NCBI RefSeq assembly: GCF_900100795.1
Contig: NZ_FNCO01000007.1
Span: forward strand, 186,001 to 250,000
Length of the DNA stretch: 64,000 nucleotides
Origin: Pseudomonas abietaniphila
GTDB taxonomy: Bacteria > Pseudomonadota > Gammaproteobacteria > Pseudomonadales > Pseudomonadaceae
Direction of reading: 5' to 3'
In this document: in pieces, positions 44,977 to 53,398 of the stretch
Layout: every line of letters begins with the position of its first letter
Position numbering within the stretch: the first letter of the stretch is position 1
Position numbers and translations under genes: made by a program
Notes under the pieces: generated by a model
Databases searched by the model: none
What the model was told of the DNA's origin: nothing
What the model saw: the letters and a program-made list of their open reading frames with translations, nothing else

Positions 44977-45729
44977 ATGCAGACAACCCCAGACAGCAAC
45001 ACCGCCAACGCACAGGCTGACGAGCGCCGATGGACTACCCGCGCGCTGATCGTCGATGACGATGTACCCATTCGCGAACTGCTGTGCGACTACCTCGCAC
45101 GCTTCAATATCCAGAGCACCGGCGTCACTGACGGCACCGCCATGCGTGAAGCACTGGCAGAAGAAACCTACGACGTCGTCGTGCTGGACCTGATGCTGCC
45201 GGGGGAAGATGGCCTGTCGCTGTGCCGCTGGCTGCGCAGCTCGTCGGATATCCCCATCCTGATGCTGACCGCCCGTTGCGAGCCCACCGACCGCATCATC
45301 GGGCTGGAATTGGGGGCCGACGACTACATGGCCAAGCCGTTCGAGCCCCGCGAGCTGGTGGCCCGGATCCAGACCATCCTGCGCCGCGTCCGTGACGACC
45401 GCACCGAAGAACGCACCACCTTGCGTTTCGACAACTGGCGCCTGAACAGCGTATTGCGCCAGTTGACCGCACCGGACGGGCTGGTCGTGCCGCTCTCCAA
45501 CGCCGAGTTCCGCTTGCTGCGGGTCTTCCTCGAACGCCCGCGCCGCGTCCTCAACCGTGAGCAATTGCTGGATGCCGCACGTGGTCGTTCGATCGAAGCG
45601 TTCGATCGCAGCATCGACCTGCTGGTGTCGCGCCTTCGGCAAAAACTGGGTGACGATCCCAAGTCCCCGCAACTGATCAAGACCGTACGTGGCGAAGGCT
45701 ATATGTTCGACGCCAGGGACATTGGTTGA
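44977..45729 (+). CDS. OmpR-family response regulator
   Basis: 250 aa. Receiver with DDD acidic pocket (27-29), phospho-Asp71 in VVLDLMLPGEDG, and the conserved Lys in DDYMAKPFEPRE. Winged-helix output with VLNREQLLDAARGRS and VRGEGYMFDARDIG. A ~20-residue N-terminal extension precedes the receiver. It is translationally coupled to its kinase by a 4-bp overlap. Cognate signals are unknown; the neighbouring EF-hand protein hints at divalent cations. Confidence 0.93.
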   Translation: MQTTPDSNTANAQADERRWTTRALIVDDDVPIRELLCDYLARFNIQSTGVTDGTAMREALAEETYDVVVLDLMLPGEDGLSLCRWLRSSSDIPILMLTARCEPTDRIIGLELGADDYMAKPFEPRELVARIQTILRRVRDDRTEERTTLRFDNWRLNSVLRQLTAPDGLVVPLSNAEFRLLRVFLERPRRVLNREQLLDAARGRSIEAFDRSIDLLVSRLRQKLGDDPKSPQLIKTVRGEGYMFDARDIG

Positions 45730-46829
45730 TCCGCTCCGCCGACACACTGTTTGCCCGACTGTTCGGGGGCGCGCTGCTGGCGATCATCCTGGCACACCTG
45801 CTCGCCTTCGCCTGGTTTCACTACTACGGGCCGAAGATGCCACCGCCCGACGCGCGCTGGGAGTCCAGGCAATCCGGGCATCCGCCGCAACAACCGCCGC
45901 CTCCCCCGCAGGACGGAACGCTTGCACACAGCGCGATGGACGCCTTGCGCCCCCCGCCGCCGCCACCTGGACGCCCGCCGATTCTGGGGATTCCGCTTAT
46001 TCCCCTGCTCTTTCAACTGATCAGCCTGGTGATCGCTGCCTGGTTCGGCGCCAAGGCACTCAGCCGGCCGATCCGGCGCATGAGCGAGGCAGCCGAGCGC
46101 CTCAGTGAAAACCTCGACAGCATGCCGCTGTCGCTCAATGGCCCGCGCGAAGCCCGTCAAGCGGCCCTGACCTTCAACCTCATGCAGGAGCGCATCCGCG
46201 AACAGGTGCAGCAGCGCGGGCGCATGCTCGCCGCCGTGTCCCATGATTTGCGCACGCCTTTGGCGCGACTGAAATTGCGCGTCGAGCAGATAGAAGAGCC
46301 CAAACTGCACGGGCAGATGACTCAGGATCTGAACGACATGATCGCCATGCTCGACGCGACCCTGACCTACCTGAACGAGCAACGCACCAGCGAAGCCCTG
46401 CAGTATTTCGATGTGCAGGCCTTGATCGAATCGCTCACCGAAAACGCTCAGGACAATGGCGACGATGTCGAAGCCAGCGGCACCTGTCGCCCGCTCAAAT
46501 CCCAGCCCATGGCCCTGCGGTCCTGCCTGCACAACCTGATCGACAACGCACTGCGCTATGCCGGGCACGCCAGGGTGATGATCGAAGACGCCAGCGATCG
46601 CCTGGTGGTGCGTGTGGCCGACAGCGGCCCCGGCATTCCTGCCAACCTGCGCGAAGCGGTGTTTGAGCCCTTCTACCGGGTCGAAGGCTCGCGCAACCGT
46701 AATTCCGGCGGCGTCGGCATTGGCATGACCATCGCCCGCGAAGCCGCCCGACGCATGGGCGGCGACCTTCGCCTTGAGGAAACACCCGGTGGCGGTCTGA
46801 CAGCCGTGCTGGACCTGCCAAGAGTCTGA
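45726..46829 (+). CDS. Sensor histidine kinase with proline-rich periplasmic loop
   Basis: 367 aa starting at TTG, with AGGGA upstream; the start overlaps the regulator stop. TM1 ~12-33, periplasmic ~34-88, TM2 ~89-107, then HAMP, HisKA with AAVSHDLRTPLARL (His173) and HATPase (NLIDNALRYAG; GGVGIGMTIAREA). The loop is dominated by proline (QQPPPPPQDG; LRPPPPPPGRPP) with no known ligand fold, unlike the compact domains of CpxA or PhoQ. Confidence 0.92.
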   Translation: MIRSADTLFARLFGGALLAIILAHLLAFAWFHYYGPKMPPPDARWESRQSGHPPQQPPPPPQDGTLAHSAMDALRPPPPPPGRPPILGIPLIPLLFQLISLVIAAWFGAKALSRPIRRMSEAAERLSENLDSMPLSLNGPREARQAALTFNLMQERIREQVQQRGRMLAAVSHDLRTPLARLKLRVEQIEEPKLHGQMTQDLNDMIAMLDATLTYLNEQRTSEALQYFDVQALIESLTENAQDNGDDVEASGTCRPLKSQPMALRSCLHNLIDNALRYAGHARVMIEDASDRLVVRVADSGPGIPANLREAVFEPFYRVEGSRNRNSGGVGIGMTIAREAARRMGGDLRLEETPGGGLTAVLDLPRV

Positions 46830-46862
46830 AACCCTGACGGTTTGAGCCGAATACGTTTTTAC

Positions 46863-46950
46863 GTGGGAGCGAATTCATTCGCGAGAGGCCGGCACATCCA
46901 GTACATCCACGTCAGATTCGCCACCGCATCGCGAATGAATTCGCTCCCAC
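46863..46950. repeat. Perfect 22-bp REP pair with GAATTCATT core
   Basis: GTGGGAGCGAATTCATTCGC (46863 on; arm to 46884) and its exact inverted copy at 46929-46950 form a perfect pair around a 44-bp spacer. It lies between the kinase gene and the EF-hand gene. The same family is at 32797 and 61533. Confidence 0.9.
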
Positions 46951-47085
46951 AGGGTGAACCCGATGCGAGCCCTGCCTGCGTAAGCCCCTCGTTACAAACC
47001 CCACATACCCACGACACGCGCCCCGTAGACGCTGCATAAGCCGGTGCACTGAGCCGGTTTTATCCATCTGATGGGAGTCAGTCCG

Positions 47086-47961
47086 ATGATCACAGGCGTC
47101 AGCGGCAGTAGCAGTTATTCCAGTTACGTCAGCTCAAGCAGCACCACCAGCGCCACTGGCAACAGCAAGAAGTTCGCCGATGAATTGCTGAAGAAACTCG
47201 ACACCAACGGCGACGGCAGTATCGACAAGGACGAATTGAGCTCGGCCCTGACGTCGGACTCCAAAGACGGCATCACCGTCAGCCTGAGCAAAGCGTTCAG
47301 TGACCTCGACAGCAACGACGATGACAGTCTGGATGCCGACGAACTGGCCTCGATGACCCCACCCCCACCGCCTCCCATGCAAATGGACGCAGGCTCTGCC
47401 GCCGATGAAGCTCAGGACCTGCTCAGCGCTCTGGACACCGACGGCGATGGCAACGTCAGCAGTGACGAACTGACCGCCGCGCTGAGCAGCTCGGCCAGCA
47501 GCGCCGACAGCAGCCAGGTGTTCGACGCGCTGGACACCAACCAGGACGGCACCGTCAGCCTCGACGAACTGACCGCCAGCCTACAAACGCAGCAACCGCC
47601 ACCTCCCCCGCCCGCGCAGGATTCCAGCGAGCTGTTCAGCAGCCTGGACACCGACAGTGACGGCAGCATCACCGCCGCCGAACTGACCAACGCGCTGCAA
47701 AGCGGCAGTTCCACCGGCAGCACAAGCGCTACCAGCAGCACCGATGACGTCACTTCGCTGTTCAATGCACTGGATGCCGACAGCAGCGGCGGCGTCAGCG
47801 CCGATGAATTAACCGCCGCGCTGACACCCGACAGCAGCCGTCAGCAACAGACCACGACGCAGGCCACCGAAGCCTTGAGCCGCATGGTCGCGGCATTGAG
47901 CGATCGCTATAACCTCAACAGCAGCGCGACGGCGGGTAAATACGTCAGTACGTCTGCCTGA
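47086..47961 (+). CDS. Acidic protein with six EF-hand loops
   Basis: 291 aa from MITGVSGSSS, with GGGAG 8 nt upstream; an in-frame ATG 15 bp earlier overlaps that RBS. Six 12-residue EF loops: DTNGDGSIDKDE (39-50), DSNDDDSLDADE (75-86), DTDGDGNVSSDE (117-128), DTNQDGTVSLDE (150-161), DTDSDGSITAAE (188-199) and DADSSGGVSADE (230-241). The last has Ser/Gly at ligand positions and may bind weakly. PPPPPP linkers separate loops 2/3 and 4/5. The N-terminus is Ser-rich with no signal peptide. It is likely a calcium-binding or buffering protein; the neighbouring two-component system may control it. Confidence 0.9.
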   Translation: MITGVSGSSSYSSYVSSSSTTSATGNSKKFADELLKKLDTNGDGSIDKDELSSALTSDSKDGITVSLSKAFSDLDSNDDDSLDADELASMTPPPPPPMQMDAGSAADEAQDLLSALDTDGDGNVSSDELTAALSSSASSADSSQVFDALDTNQDGTVSLDELTASLQTQQPPPPPPAQDSSELFSSLDTDSDGSITAAELTNALQSGSSTGSTSATSSTDDVTSLFNALDADSSGGVSADELTAALTPDSSRQQQTTTQATEALSRMVAALSDRYNLNSSATAGKYVSTSA

Positions 47962-47967
47962 AAAAAC

Positions 47968-48002
47968 AAAACCGCCGCCGGACATAGCCCGACGGCGGTT
48001 TT
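47968..48002. terminator. Bidirectional Rho-independent terminator
   Basis: AAAACCGCCG and CGGCGGTTTT form a 10-bp stem (extended by CCG/GA positions) between the convergent EF-hand and AI-2E-family genes, with A and T tracts on both sides. Confidence 0.9.
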
Positions 48003-48019
48003 CGCAGGTTGTCTCTCCT

Positions 48020-49072
48020 CTACTTCGGCAATTGCCGCGCCCGACTGTCCCCCACCCAATCAAGCAACAGACTGTAGGCCACTGCCAGCAAGGTCGGACC
48101 AATGAACAGACCGATGAAGCCGAACGCCAGCAAACCACCGAACACGCCTAACAGCACGATCACTAAAGGCAGGTTGCCGCCGCGGCTGATCAGGTAAGGC
48201 TTGAGCACGTTGTCGACGCCGCTGACGATGAACGTGCCCCACAAGCCGAGAAAAATCGCCATGCCGTACTCGCCCTTCCAGGCGAGCCAGGCCGTGGCCG
48301 GAATCCAGATCAGCGGCGGCCCCATGGGCACCAGACTCAGCAGAAAGGTGCCGATGCCCAGCACCAGCGCACCGGGTACGCCAGCAATCAGAAAACCAAT
48401 CAAGGCCAGCAGCGCCTGAGCCGCCGCCGTGCCGATGACCCCGTTGACCACCCGTTGTACGGTCCCGGCCACCAGATCGACATAATACTGCGCACGTTCA
48501 CCGATCAGCCGCTCCAGCAGGCTGAGCACGAACGCCGCCAGACGCGGCCCGTCACGATAGAAAAAGAATACGAATACCAGGCTCAGGGTCAGTTCGAGAA
48601 TGCCGCCGCCGATCTGCGCGCTGCGCGCCAGCAGCCAGTTGCCGACCTGTCCCAGATACGGTTTGACGCTGGCCAGCATGGCGGCGCCCTGCTGGTCGAT
48701 CGTGGTCCAATAACCCACCAGCCGTTCACCGACAAAAGGAATGCTGCCCAGCCAGGTCGGTGGATCCGGCAGCCCGTCGACCTGTACGTCCTTCACGAAC
48801 GCCGTAGCGTCGCGCACATGATCCGCCAGGTTGAAGCCCAGCCACACCAGAGGTCCCGCCACCAGCAGCATCCATCCCAGGGTCAGGATGCCTGCCGCCA
48901 GCGACTCGCGCCCGTTGAGCGCACGCGTCAGCAGGCGCATCAGCGGCCAACTGGCAAACGCCAGCACCGCGCCCCAGAACAGCGCCGACCAGAATGGCGC
49001 CATCACCCATAAACACGCACCGAGCAACGCCAGCAGAAGAATCTGCACTAACAGGCGATCGTTATTGAGCAT
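48020..49072 (-). CDS. AI-2E (YdiK/TqsA) family transporter
   Basis: 350 aa with ~8 TM segments and an extended soluble insertion (DATAFVKDVQVDGLPDPPTW). The closing GLWGTFIVSGVDNVLKPYLI and GVFGGLLAFGFIGLFIGPTL motif is diagnostic for the family. Members export small molecules or ions. The name reflects TqsA in E. coli, and AI-2 transport is not established here. Confidence 0.9.
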   Translation of the reverse strand: MLNNDRLLVQILLLALLGACLWVMAPFWSALFWGAVLAFASWPLMRLLTRALNGRESLAAGILTLGWMLLVAGPLVWLGFNLADHVRDATAFVKDVQVDGLPDPPTWLGSIPFVGERLVGYWTTIDQQGAAMLASVKPYLGQVGNWLLARSAQIGGGILELTLSLVFVFFFYRDGPRLAAFVLSLLERLIGERAQYYVDLVAGTVQRVVNGVIGTAAAQALLALIGFLIAGVPGALVLGIGTFLLSLVPMGPPLIWIPATAWLAWKGEYGMAIFLGLWGTFIVSGVDNVLKPYLISRGGNLPLVIVLLGVFGGLLAFGFIGLFIGPTLLAVAYSLLLDWVGDSRARQLPK

Positions 49073-49169
49073 GGGTTATTCCGCAGATAAAGGGGTCAAG
49101 ATCATGAGCATAACGGCGAACCCTGCGGCTCGCCCATTGCCGTCTGCAACGCTTGTGATAGAGCGCGTC

Positions 49170-50000
49170 TCAGCGAATCAGTTGAAGGGTCAATCCCGAG
49201 GTCTTTACGCTGCCCGCTTCCAGCCGCGCCGCGCGAACGCCTTTGCTGACCAGCGCTTCGCGCCAGGCATCGCTCTGCGCCCCGGACAGCGTCACGCGAA
49301 TCGTGCTGTCCAGATTCAAACCACGTGACAACAAGGTAATCCACGGTTCGGCAGGTGCGCCCGTGAGCATGGGCAGGTTCAAATCGCCTGAGCTCTTCAG
49401 CTCTCGCAGCAGGGTCGCCGAGGTGGGCAACAACGCTCCAAGCGGCGCACTGGCCTGGAATTGCTCGACGTGCAGATACGCCCGGCGGTTACCCCGCGTG
49501 ATGCTGTACAGCGCCACCAGGGTGTCGTTGTTCGGTGCGGCAAGGCGCAGCAATAAATACGCCTGCCCGCTATCGGCACCGTAGAGCCTGGAGTTGCTGA
49601 ACACTTCGTTGGCCCACAGGCTGCTTTCGCCACAATCGCGCGCCTGGCACCAGAACAACAGCTGTGCATTCTGCTTTTGCAAAGCTTCACGGGCAGCGGT
49701 AAACGCCTCGTCGGCAGAGCGCTCAGGCGGTAATTCATAGGTCACGGAAGTCGCATTGCCCCGCGACGAAACCTGGCCGTCGAAACGCAACTGGCCGCTG
49801 ATCTTGCGAATGGAGCCCATCGGGTAGATACGTTCCAGTTCGGCGGCTGGCCGGTAATCGACGATCTCGGCATCCGTGGGTCGCGGCAGATTGGCGAAGT
49901 CCTGGCTGCCAGTGACATCCGCTGCCTGACTCACACTGGCGTAGACGGACAGGCACAGCACCACCCCTAAAGCACGTGATAAATGCATAGGGGCGCTCAT
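49170..50000 (-). CDS. DUF4892 domain protein, exported
   Basis: 276 aa from MSAPMHLSRALG; MHLSRAL at 49988 is an equally possible start, and no strong RBS is seen for either. Signal peptide ends SVSQA/AD. The YELPPERSADEAFTAAREAL and CQARDCGESSLWANEVF segments match DUF4892 proteins, many of which end in an OmpA-like domain that is absent here. Probably periplasmic. Function unknown. Confidence 0.78.
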   Translation of the reverse strand: MSAPMHLSRALGVVLCLSVYASVSQAADVTGSQDFANLPRPTDAEIVDYRPAAELERIYPMGSIRKISGQLRFDGQVSSRGNATSVTYELPPERSADEAFTAAREALQKQNAQLLFWCQARDCGESSLWANEVFSNSRLYGADSGQAYLLLRLAAPNNDTLVALYSITRGNRRAYLHVEQFQASAPLGALLPTSATLLRELKSSGDLNLPMLTGAPAEPWITLLSRGLNLDSTIRVTLSGAQSDAWREALVSKGVRAARLEAGSVKTSGLTLQLIR

Positions 50001-50138
50001 GGAGTGAACATCGGGAGGCAAACGAATGCCGCACGACGGTGCGGCTTGCGGGCAGGTGAAATCGTCGGGCGTGGGCGGTGGTCCATCATGCAGTCTCCTG
50101 TTTCAACCCGCCCAGCCTCGACAGTTGCACCGCGCAAG

Positions 50139-50993
50139 TCAAGGAACGGCGAAGAACCGATTGAAACAGTCTGCAACAGCGGATGCACCCGCCTCGTCGT
50201 TGAGGTGCAGATGATGCCCGCCTGGCAGTGCAGTGACCTCGAACGGCACACTCTCCAGCAGCGTCTGGTTCTGAGCCAGCATGCCCTCCTCCGCCACCAC
50301 CAACTGCGCAGGACAGCGGATCGCATTGACGAAAGACAGCGCCTGGGCGCGGGTCAGACGCGTCGCCGATGCCAGGGTCAGGCGGCTGTCGCTGCGCCAG
50401 GTGTAACCGCCAGGCACCGGCATCAAGCCACGCTGAGCCAGCAACTCAGCAGCCTCGCGGCTTACCGCGACCACACCTTTCATCCGCGCCTCCACCGCGC
50501 GGTCCATGTCCGTGTAGACCGGTTTGCGTTTGCTCGACTGCGTGAGTTGCGCCTGCAGGGCCGCCCCCATGCGCTCCGCGGCGCCTTCGGGCTCGCCCAA
50601 CGGCGGAATGAGGCCGTCGATCAAGGCCAGCCGGTTGATGCGTTCGGGCAACGCCCCCGCGATGATCACCGAAACAATGGCGCCCAATGAGTGCCCGAGC
50701 AGCGAAAACTTTTCCCAGCCCATCTGCTGGGCGACCTGCAACACGTCGTGGGCGTAGTCCGGCAGGCCGTAGCCGGCGCCCGCAGGCCGATGGTCGGAGT
50801 GACCATGACCGGCCATGTCCAGCGCCAGAATCCTCAGTCCCTTCAGCTTGGGTGCCAGACGGGCAAAACTGTTGGCGTTATCAAGCCAACCGTGCAAGGC
50901 AATGACCGGAAGGCCGTCCTGCGGCCCGAACAAATGCGCCGCCAGCTCAATGTGCGGCAGGCTCAGACGCACTTCTTCAACCGAACAACTCAT
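50139..50993 (-). CDS. Alpha/beta hydrolase
   Basis: 284 aa. LHGWLDNANSFARLAP (oxyanion hole), nucleophile Ser in LLGHSLGAIVSVIIAG and catalytic His in LPGGHHLHLNDE fit the alpha/beta fold. Esterase-like; substrate unknown. Its start overlaps the stop of the preceding hydrolase gene (ATGA), so the two are coupled. Confidence 0.88.
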   Translation of the reverse strand: MSCSVEEVRLSLPHIELAAHLFGPQDGLPVIALHGWLDNANSFARLAPKLKGLRILALDMAGHGHSDHRPAGAGYGLPDYAHDVLQVAQQMGWEKFSLLGHSLGAIVSVIIAGALPERINRLALIDGLIPPLGEPEGAAERMGAALQAQLTQSSKRKPVYTDMDRAVEARMKGVVAVSREAAELLAQRGLMPVPGGYTWRSDSRLTLASATRLTRAQALSFVNAIRCPAQLVVAEEGMLAQNQTLLESVPFEVTALPGGHHLHLNDEAGASAVADCFNRFFAVP

Positions 50994-51823
50994 GCGCGGG
51001 CTTGCTGGCGTGCCAGCAAATCGTTGGCGGCGCGACTGCGCGCAGACCAGCGGGAGAACAGGTTTTTGAGCATCTGCGCGGTATCCTCTGGGTGTTCGAG
51101 CGGAAACATGTGGCCGCCCGGTACCGAAAGATACTCGCCTTCGCGCATGCTTTTCACCGACATCGCATGATGCCGCCGCACCACGTCGCTGTGCTCGCCA
51201 CGCACCATCGCCAGCGGCACGCGCAAATGACGCGCCATCCCTGGGCTGGTGTGCGGCACGCTGCGATAGATGCTGATCTCGGTGGCCGGGTCGAAACGCA
51301 GCCTCAACTGCTCGCCATCGGGCTGCAAGCCGTGCAGCAGATACGCTTCAAAACATTCAGGGTCGAACCGACGAAACAGATTTTTCCCGGAGAAGTAACG
51401 GCGCGCGGCGTCCAGATCGCTGAACACTTCGCGGCGTCCAAGCGTACGACCGGCAGGTGTGATGCGATCGATGAAGCCGAAGCGCTTGGCGGCACGAATC
51501 ATCCATTGATCGAAACGGGTCAGCACCGGTGAATCGAGCATGACCACGCCACGGTACAGCTCGGGATGGCGCAAGGCAGCGTGGTAATGCAACACGCCGC
51601 CCAGCGAATGCCCCACGCCCCACACCGGTTGAGACTGTTCGCGCAAATGGTGAACCAGCTCGTCAACCAGGTTGGGCCAGTTATCGGTCACTGGAAAACG
51701 CGGGTCATGGGCATGCTGATCCAGGTGCGTCACCTGAAACTCATCACCCAGCGCTGCGAACAACTTGCCGTAAGTCGCCGAGGGGAAGCCATTGGCGTGA
51801 GCGAAAAACACGGGTTGGGTCAT
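50990..51823 (-). CDS. Alpha/beta hydrolase
   Basis: 277 aa from MTQPVFFAHANGFPSATY, which puts the HANGFPS oxyanion motif at the N-terminus as in related proteins. Nucleophile Ser in GVGHSLGGVLHYHAAL; His in VPGGHMFPLEHPED. First of a coupled pair with the next hydrolase, and likely the same pathway. Substrate unknown. Confidence 0.88.
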   Translation of the reverse strand: MTQPVFFAHANGFPSATYGKLFAALGDEFQVTHLDQHAHDPRFPVTDNWPNLVDELVHHLREQSQPVWGVGHSLGGVLHYHAALRHPELYRGVVMLDSPVLTRFDQWMIRAAKRFGFIDRITPAGRTLGRREVFSDLDAARRYFSGKNLFRRFDPECFEAYLLHGLQPDGEQLRLRFDPATEISIYRSVPHTSPGMARHLRVPLAMVRGEHSDVVRRHHAMSVKSMREGEYLSVPGGHMFPLEHPEDTAQMLKNLFSRWSARSRAANDLLARQQARA

Positions 51824-51936
51824 GCCAGCGCATCCAGAGAACCTTGAACAGGCGGCAATTGTGCGCACCCGCTGGCTGACGCGGCAATGACCGGAACTGC
51901 CATCGGCGATGACACTCCGGTCATGGGCACGCCCGA

Positions 51937-52380
51937 TCAGCGCGCGGGCGGCTGCTCGCCATGGGGAACCACCGCGACCGTCAGCCGCGAGATGCAGCTG
52001 GCCTTGCCTTCGTCGCTGGTCAGGCGGATGTCCCAGACGTGGGTGGTACGGCCAATGTGCACGGGGTGCGCCACCGCGGTCACCCGACCACTGCGCAGGC
52101 CGCGCAGGTGGTTGGCGTTGATTTCAAGCCCGACGCAAAAGTATTTGCTGGTGTCGATGACCAGATAGCTGGCCGACGAGCCCACGGTTTCCGCCAGTAC
52201 CACCGATGCACCGCCATGCAGGAGGCCGTAAGGCTGATGCGTGCGGTGATCGATGACCATGCTGGCGGTCAGGGATTGTTCGTCGAAGGCCTCGAAACGA
52301 ATGTCGAGCATCTCGCCAATGGTGTTTTTCTGCATCGCGTTGAGCGCGTCGAGGTTGGGTGCTTCACGCCATAGGGCCAT
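51937..52380 (-). CDS. Hotdog-fold thioesterase (PaaI/YdiI-like)
   Basis: 147 aa from MALWREAPNLD, with AAGGA upstream. QPYGLLHGGASVVLAETVGS contains the conserved His-Gly-Gly and the catalytic Glu, and VCLEIN-type residues are present as FCVGLEINANHLRG. It cleaves aromatic or acyl-CoA thioesters in the cytoplasm. Confidence 0.9.
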   Translation of the reverse strand: MALWREAPNLDALNAMQKNTIGEMLDIRFEAFDEQSLTASMVIDHRTHQPYGLLHGGASVVLAETVGSSASYLVIDTSKYFCVGLEINANHLRGLRSGRVTAVAHPVHIGRTTHVWDIRLTSDEGKASCISRLTVAVVPHGEQPPAR

Positions 52381-52518
52381 GGTTTTTCCTTGTTGTTGGC
52401 GGCACCTCTGCCGGTGCCATGGATTCATAGGATGGCGGAGAATGCCGAACGGTTATGACAGCGCCCTTGCCCGCGGCTGCGTCGTATCAGCCAGCATGGC
52501 TGTGTCTGATCGACCGCG

Positions 52519-52541
52519 TTCGCGGGCAAGCGCGCCTCTAC
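52519..52541. repeat. Single REP element
   Basis: TTCGCGGGCAAGCGCGCCTC ending CTAC; a lone REP between the thioesterase and sixA with no inverted partner nearby. Confidence 0.6.
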
Positions 52542-52559
52542 AAAGAGAGGCCAGGGCTT

Positions 52560-53018
52560 TTACCCCGGATGCCGAACCCTGACCAGCTCCATCGCCCCGG
52601 CCAACGGAAAGTCCGCGTCAAGCTCGGCCAGGCTGGCAGTGTGCATCGGCTCAGCGGTTTGCAGATGGCCATGCACTGCGAGACCAATCAGCGAACCCAC
52701 CAGCGGCTGATGACTGACGATCAACACATCGTCCGAGGCATACAGGTCCAGGTTGGACAGCGCCTTGCGCGGGTCGCTTTCGGGGGTCAACCAAGGCACG
52801 GTCACCACCGCATCGGCAAACCCCAAGGCCTGACGCACCAGTTCAGCGGTCTGCTGCGCCCGCACATAGGGGCTCGCGATGATCCAGCGCAGCGGCTGGC
52901 CCAGCAGATGCGCCGCACTGTTCAGGACTTCTTCACGGCCATTGTCCGTCAGTTCACGTTCAGCGTCCGTGCGCGCCCGGTTCTGAGCCTCGCCGTGACG
53001 CAGAATCCACACTTTCAT
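52560..53018 (-). CDS. sixA: Phosphohistidine phosphatase SixA
   Basis: 152 aa histidine phosphatase. ILRHGEAQNRARTDAER contains the phospho-acceptor His in RHG; IIASPYVRAQQTAELV and VSHQPLVGSLIG carry the remaining Arg and His. SixA dephosphorylates histidine phosphotransfer domains. Start overlaps the stop of the DUF4389 gene by 4 bp. Confidence 0.92.
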   Translation of the reverse strand: MKVWILRHGEAQNRARTDAERELTDNGREEVLNSAAHLLGQPLRWIIASPYVRAQQTAELVRQALGFADAVVTVPWLTPESDPRKALSNLDLYASDDVLIVSHQPLVGSLIGLAVHGHLQTAEPMHTASLAELDADFPLAGAMELVRVRHPG

Positions 53019-53371
53019 AGCTTCGGTTCCTCATCACGCACCGGGTGCGCGGCGGCGGGAACGGTGTGTGGCGCTTCACCTTCCGGCGGACGCGGCGCTG
53101 GCCAGTCGGCGAATGGCCAGGGTTTCTGATCGGTGTGGAAGGTGCCGAAGCGACCGATCTGCGCCAGAAACTGGCTCAGGCTGTCACCGAACGACATCAG
53201 GCTCAGGCTCGGCGCGCCATAGAACAACCGGTACGCCAGTTGCACCAGCACCACGACCGCCAGGACGATCTCGGCCACCTGCCAGACCACCACAAACACC
53301 AGCATCCACAGGATGCGCAGCAGAATCGATTCGTGCTGCTTGAGTTTTGACTCGTTCAAGGGCTTCTCCAT
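53015..53371 (-). CDS. DUF4389 membrane protein
   Basis: 118 aa. A long hydrophobic stretch (ILWMLVFVVVWQVAEIVLAV) is followed by LSQFLAQIGRFGTFHTDQKP, the DUF4389 signature, and a Pro/Glu-rich tail. Coupled to sixA (ATGA) and 27 bp after gpsA; likely one gpsA-DUF4389-sixA transcript. Function unknown. Confidence 0.87.
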   Translation of the reverse strand: MEKPLNESKLKQHESILLRILWMLVFVVVWQVAEIVLAVVVLVQLAYRLFYGAPSLSLMSFGDSLSQFLAQIGRFGTFHTDQKPWPFADWPAPRPPEGEAPHTVPAAAHPVRDEEPKL

Positions 53372-53398
53372 GGAGGGGAAAACGTAAGGGCAATGGGA

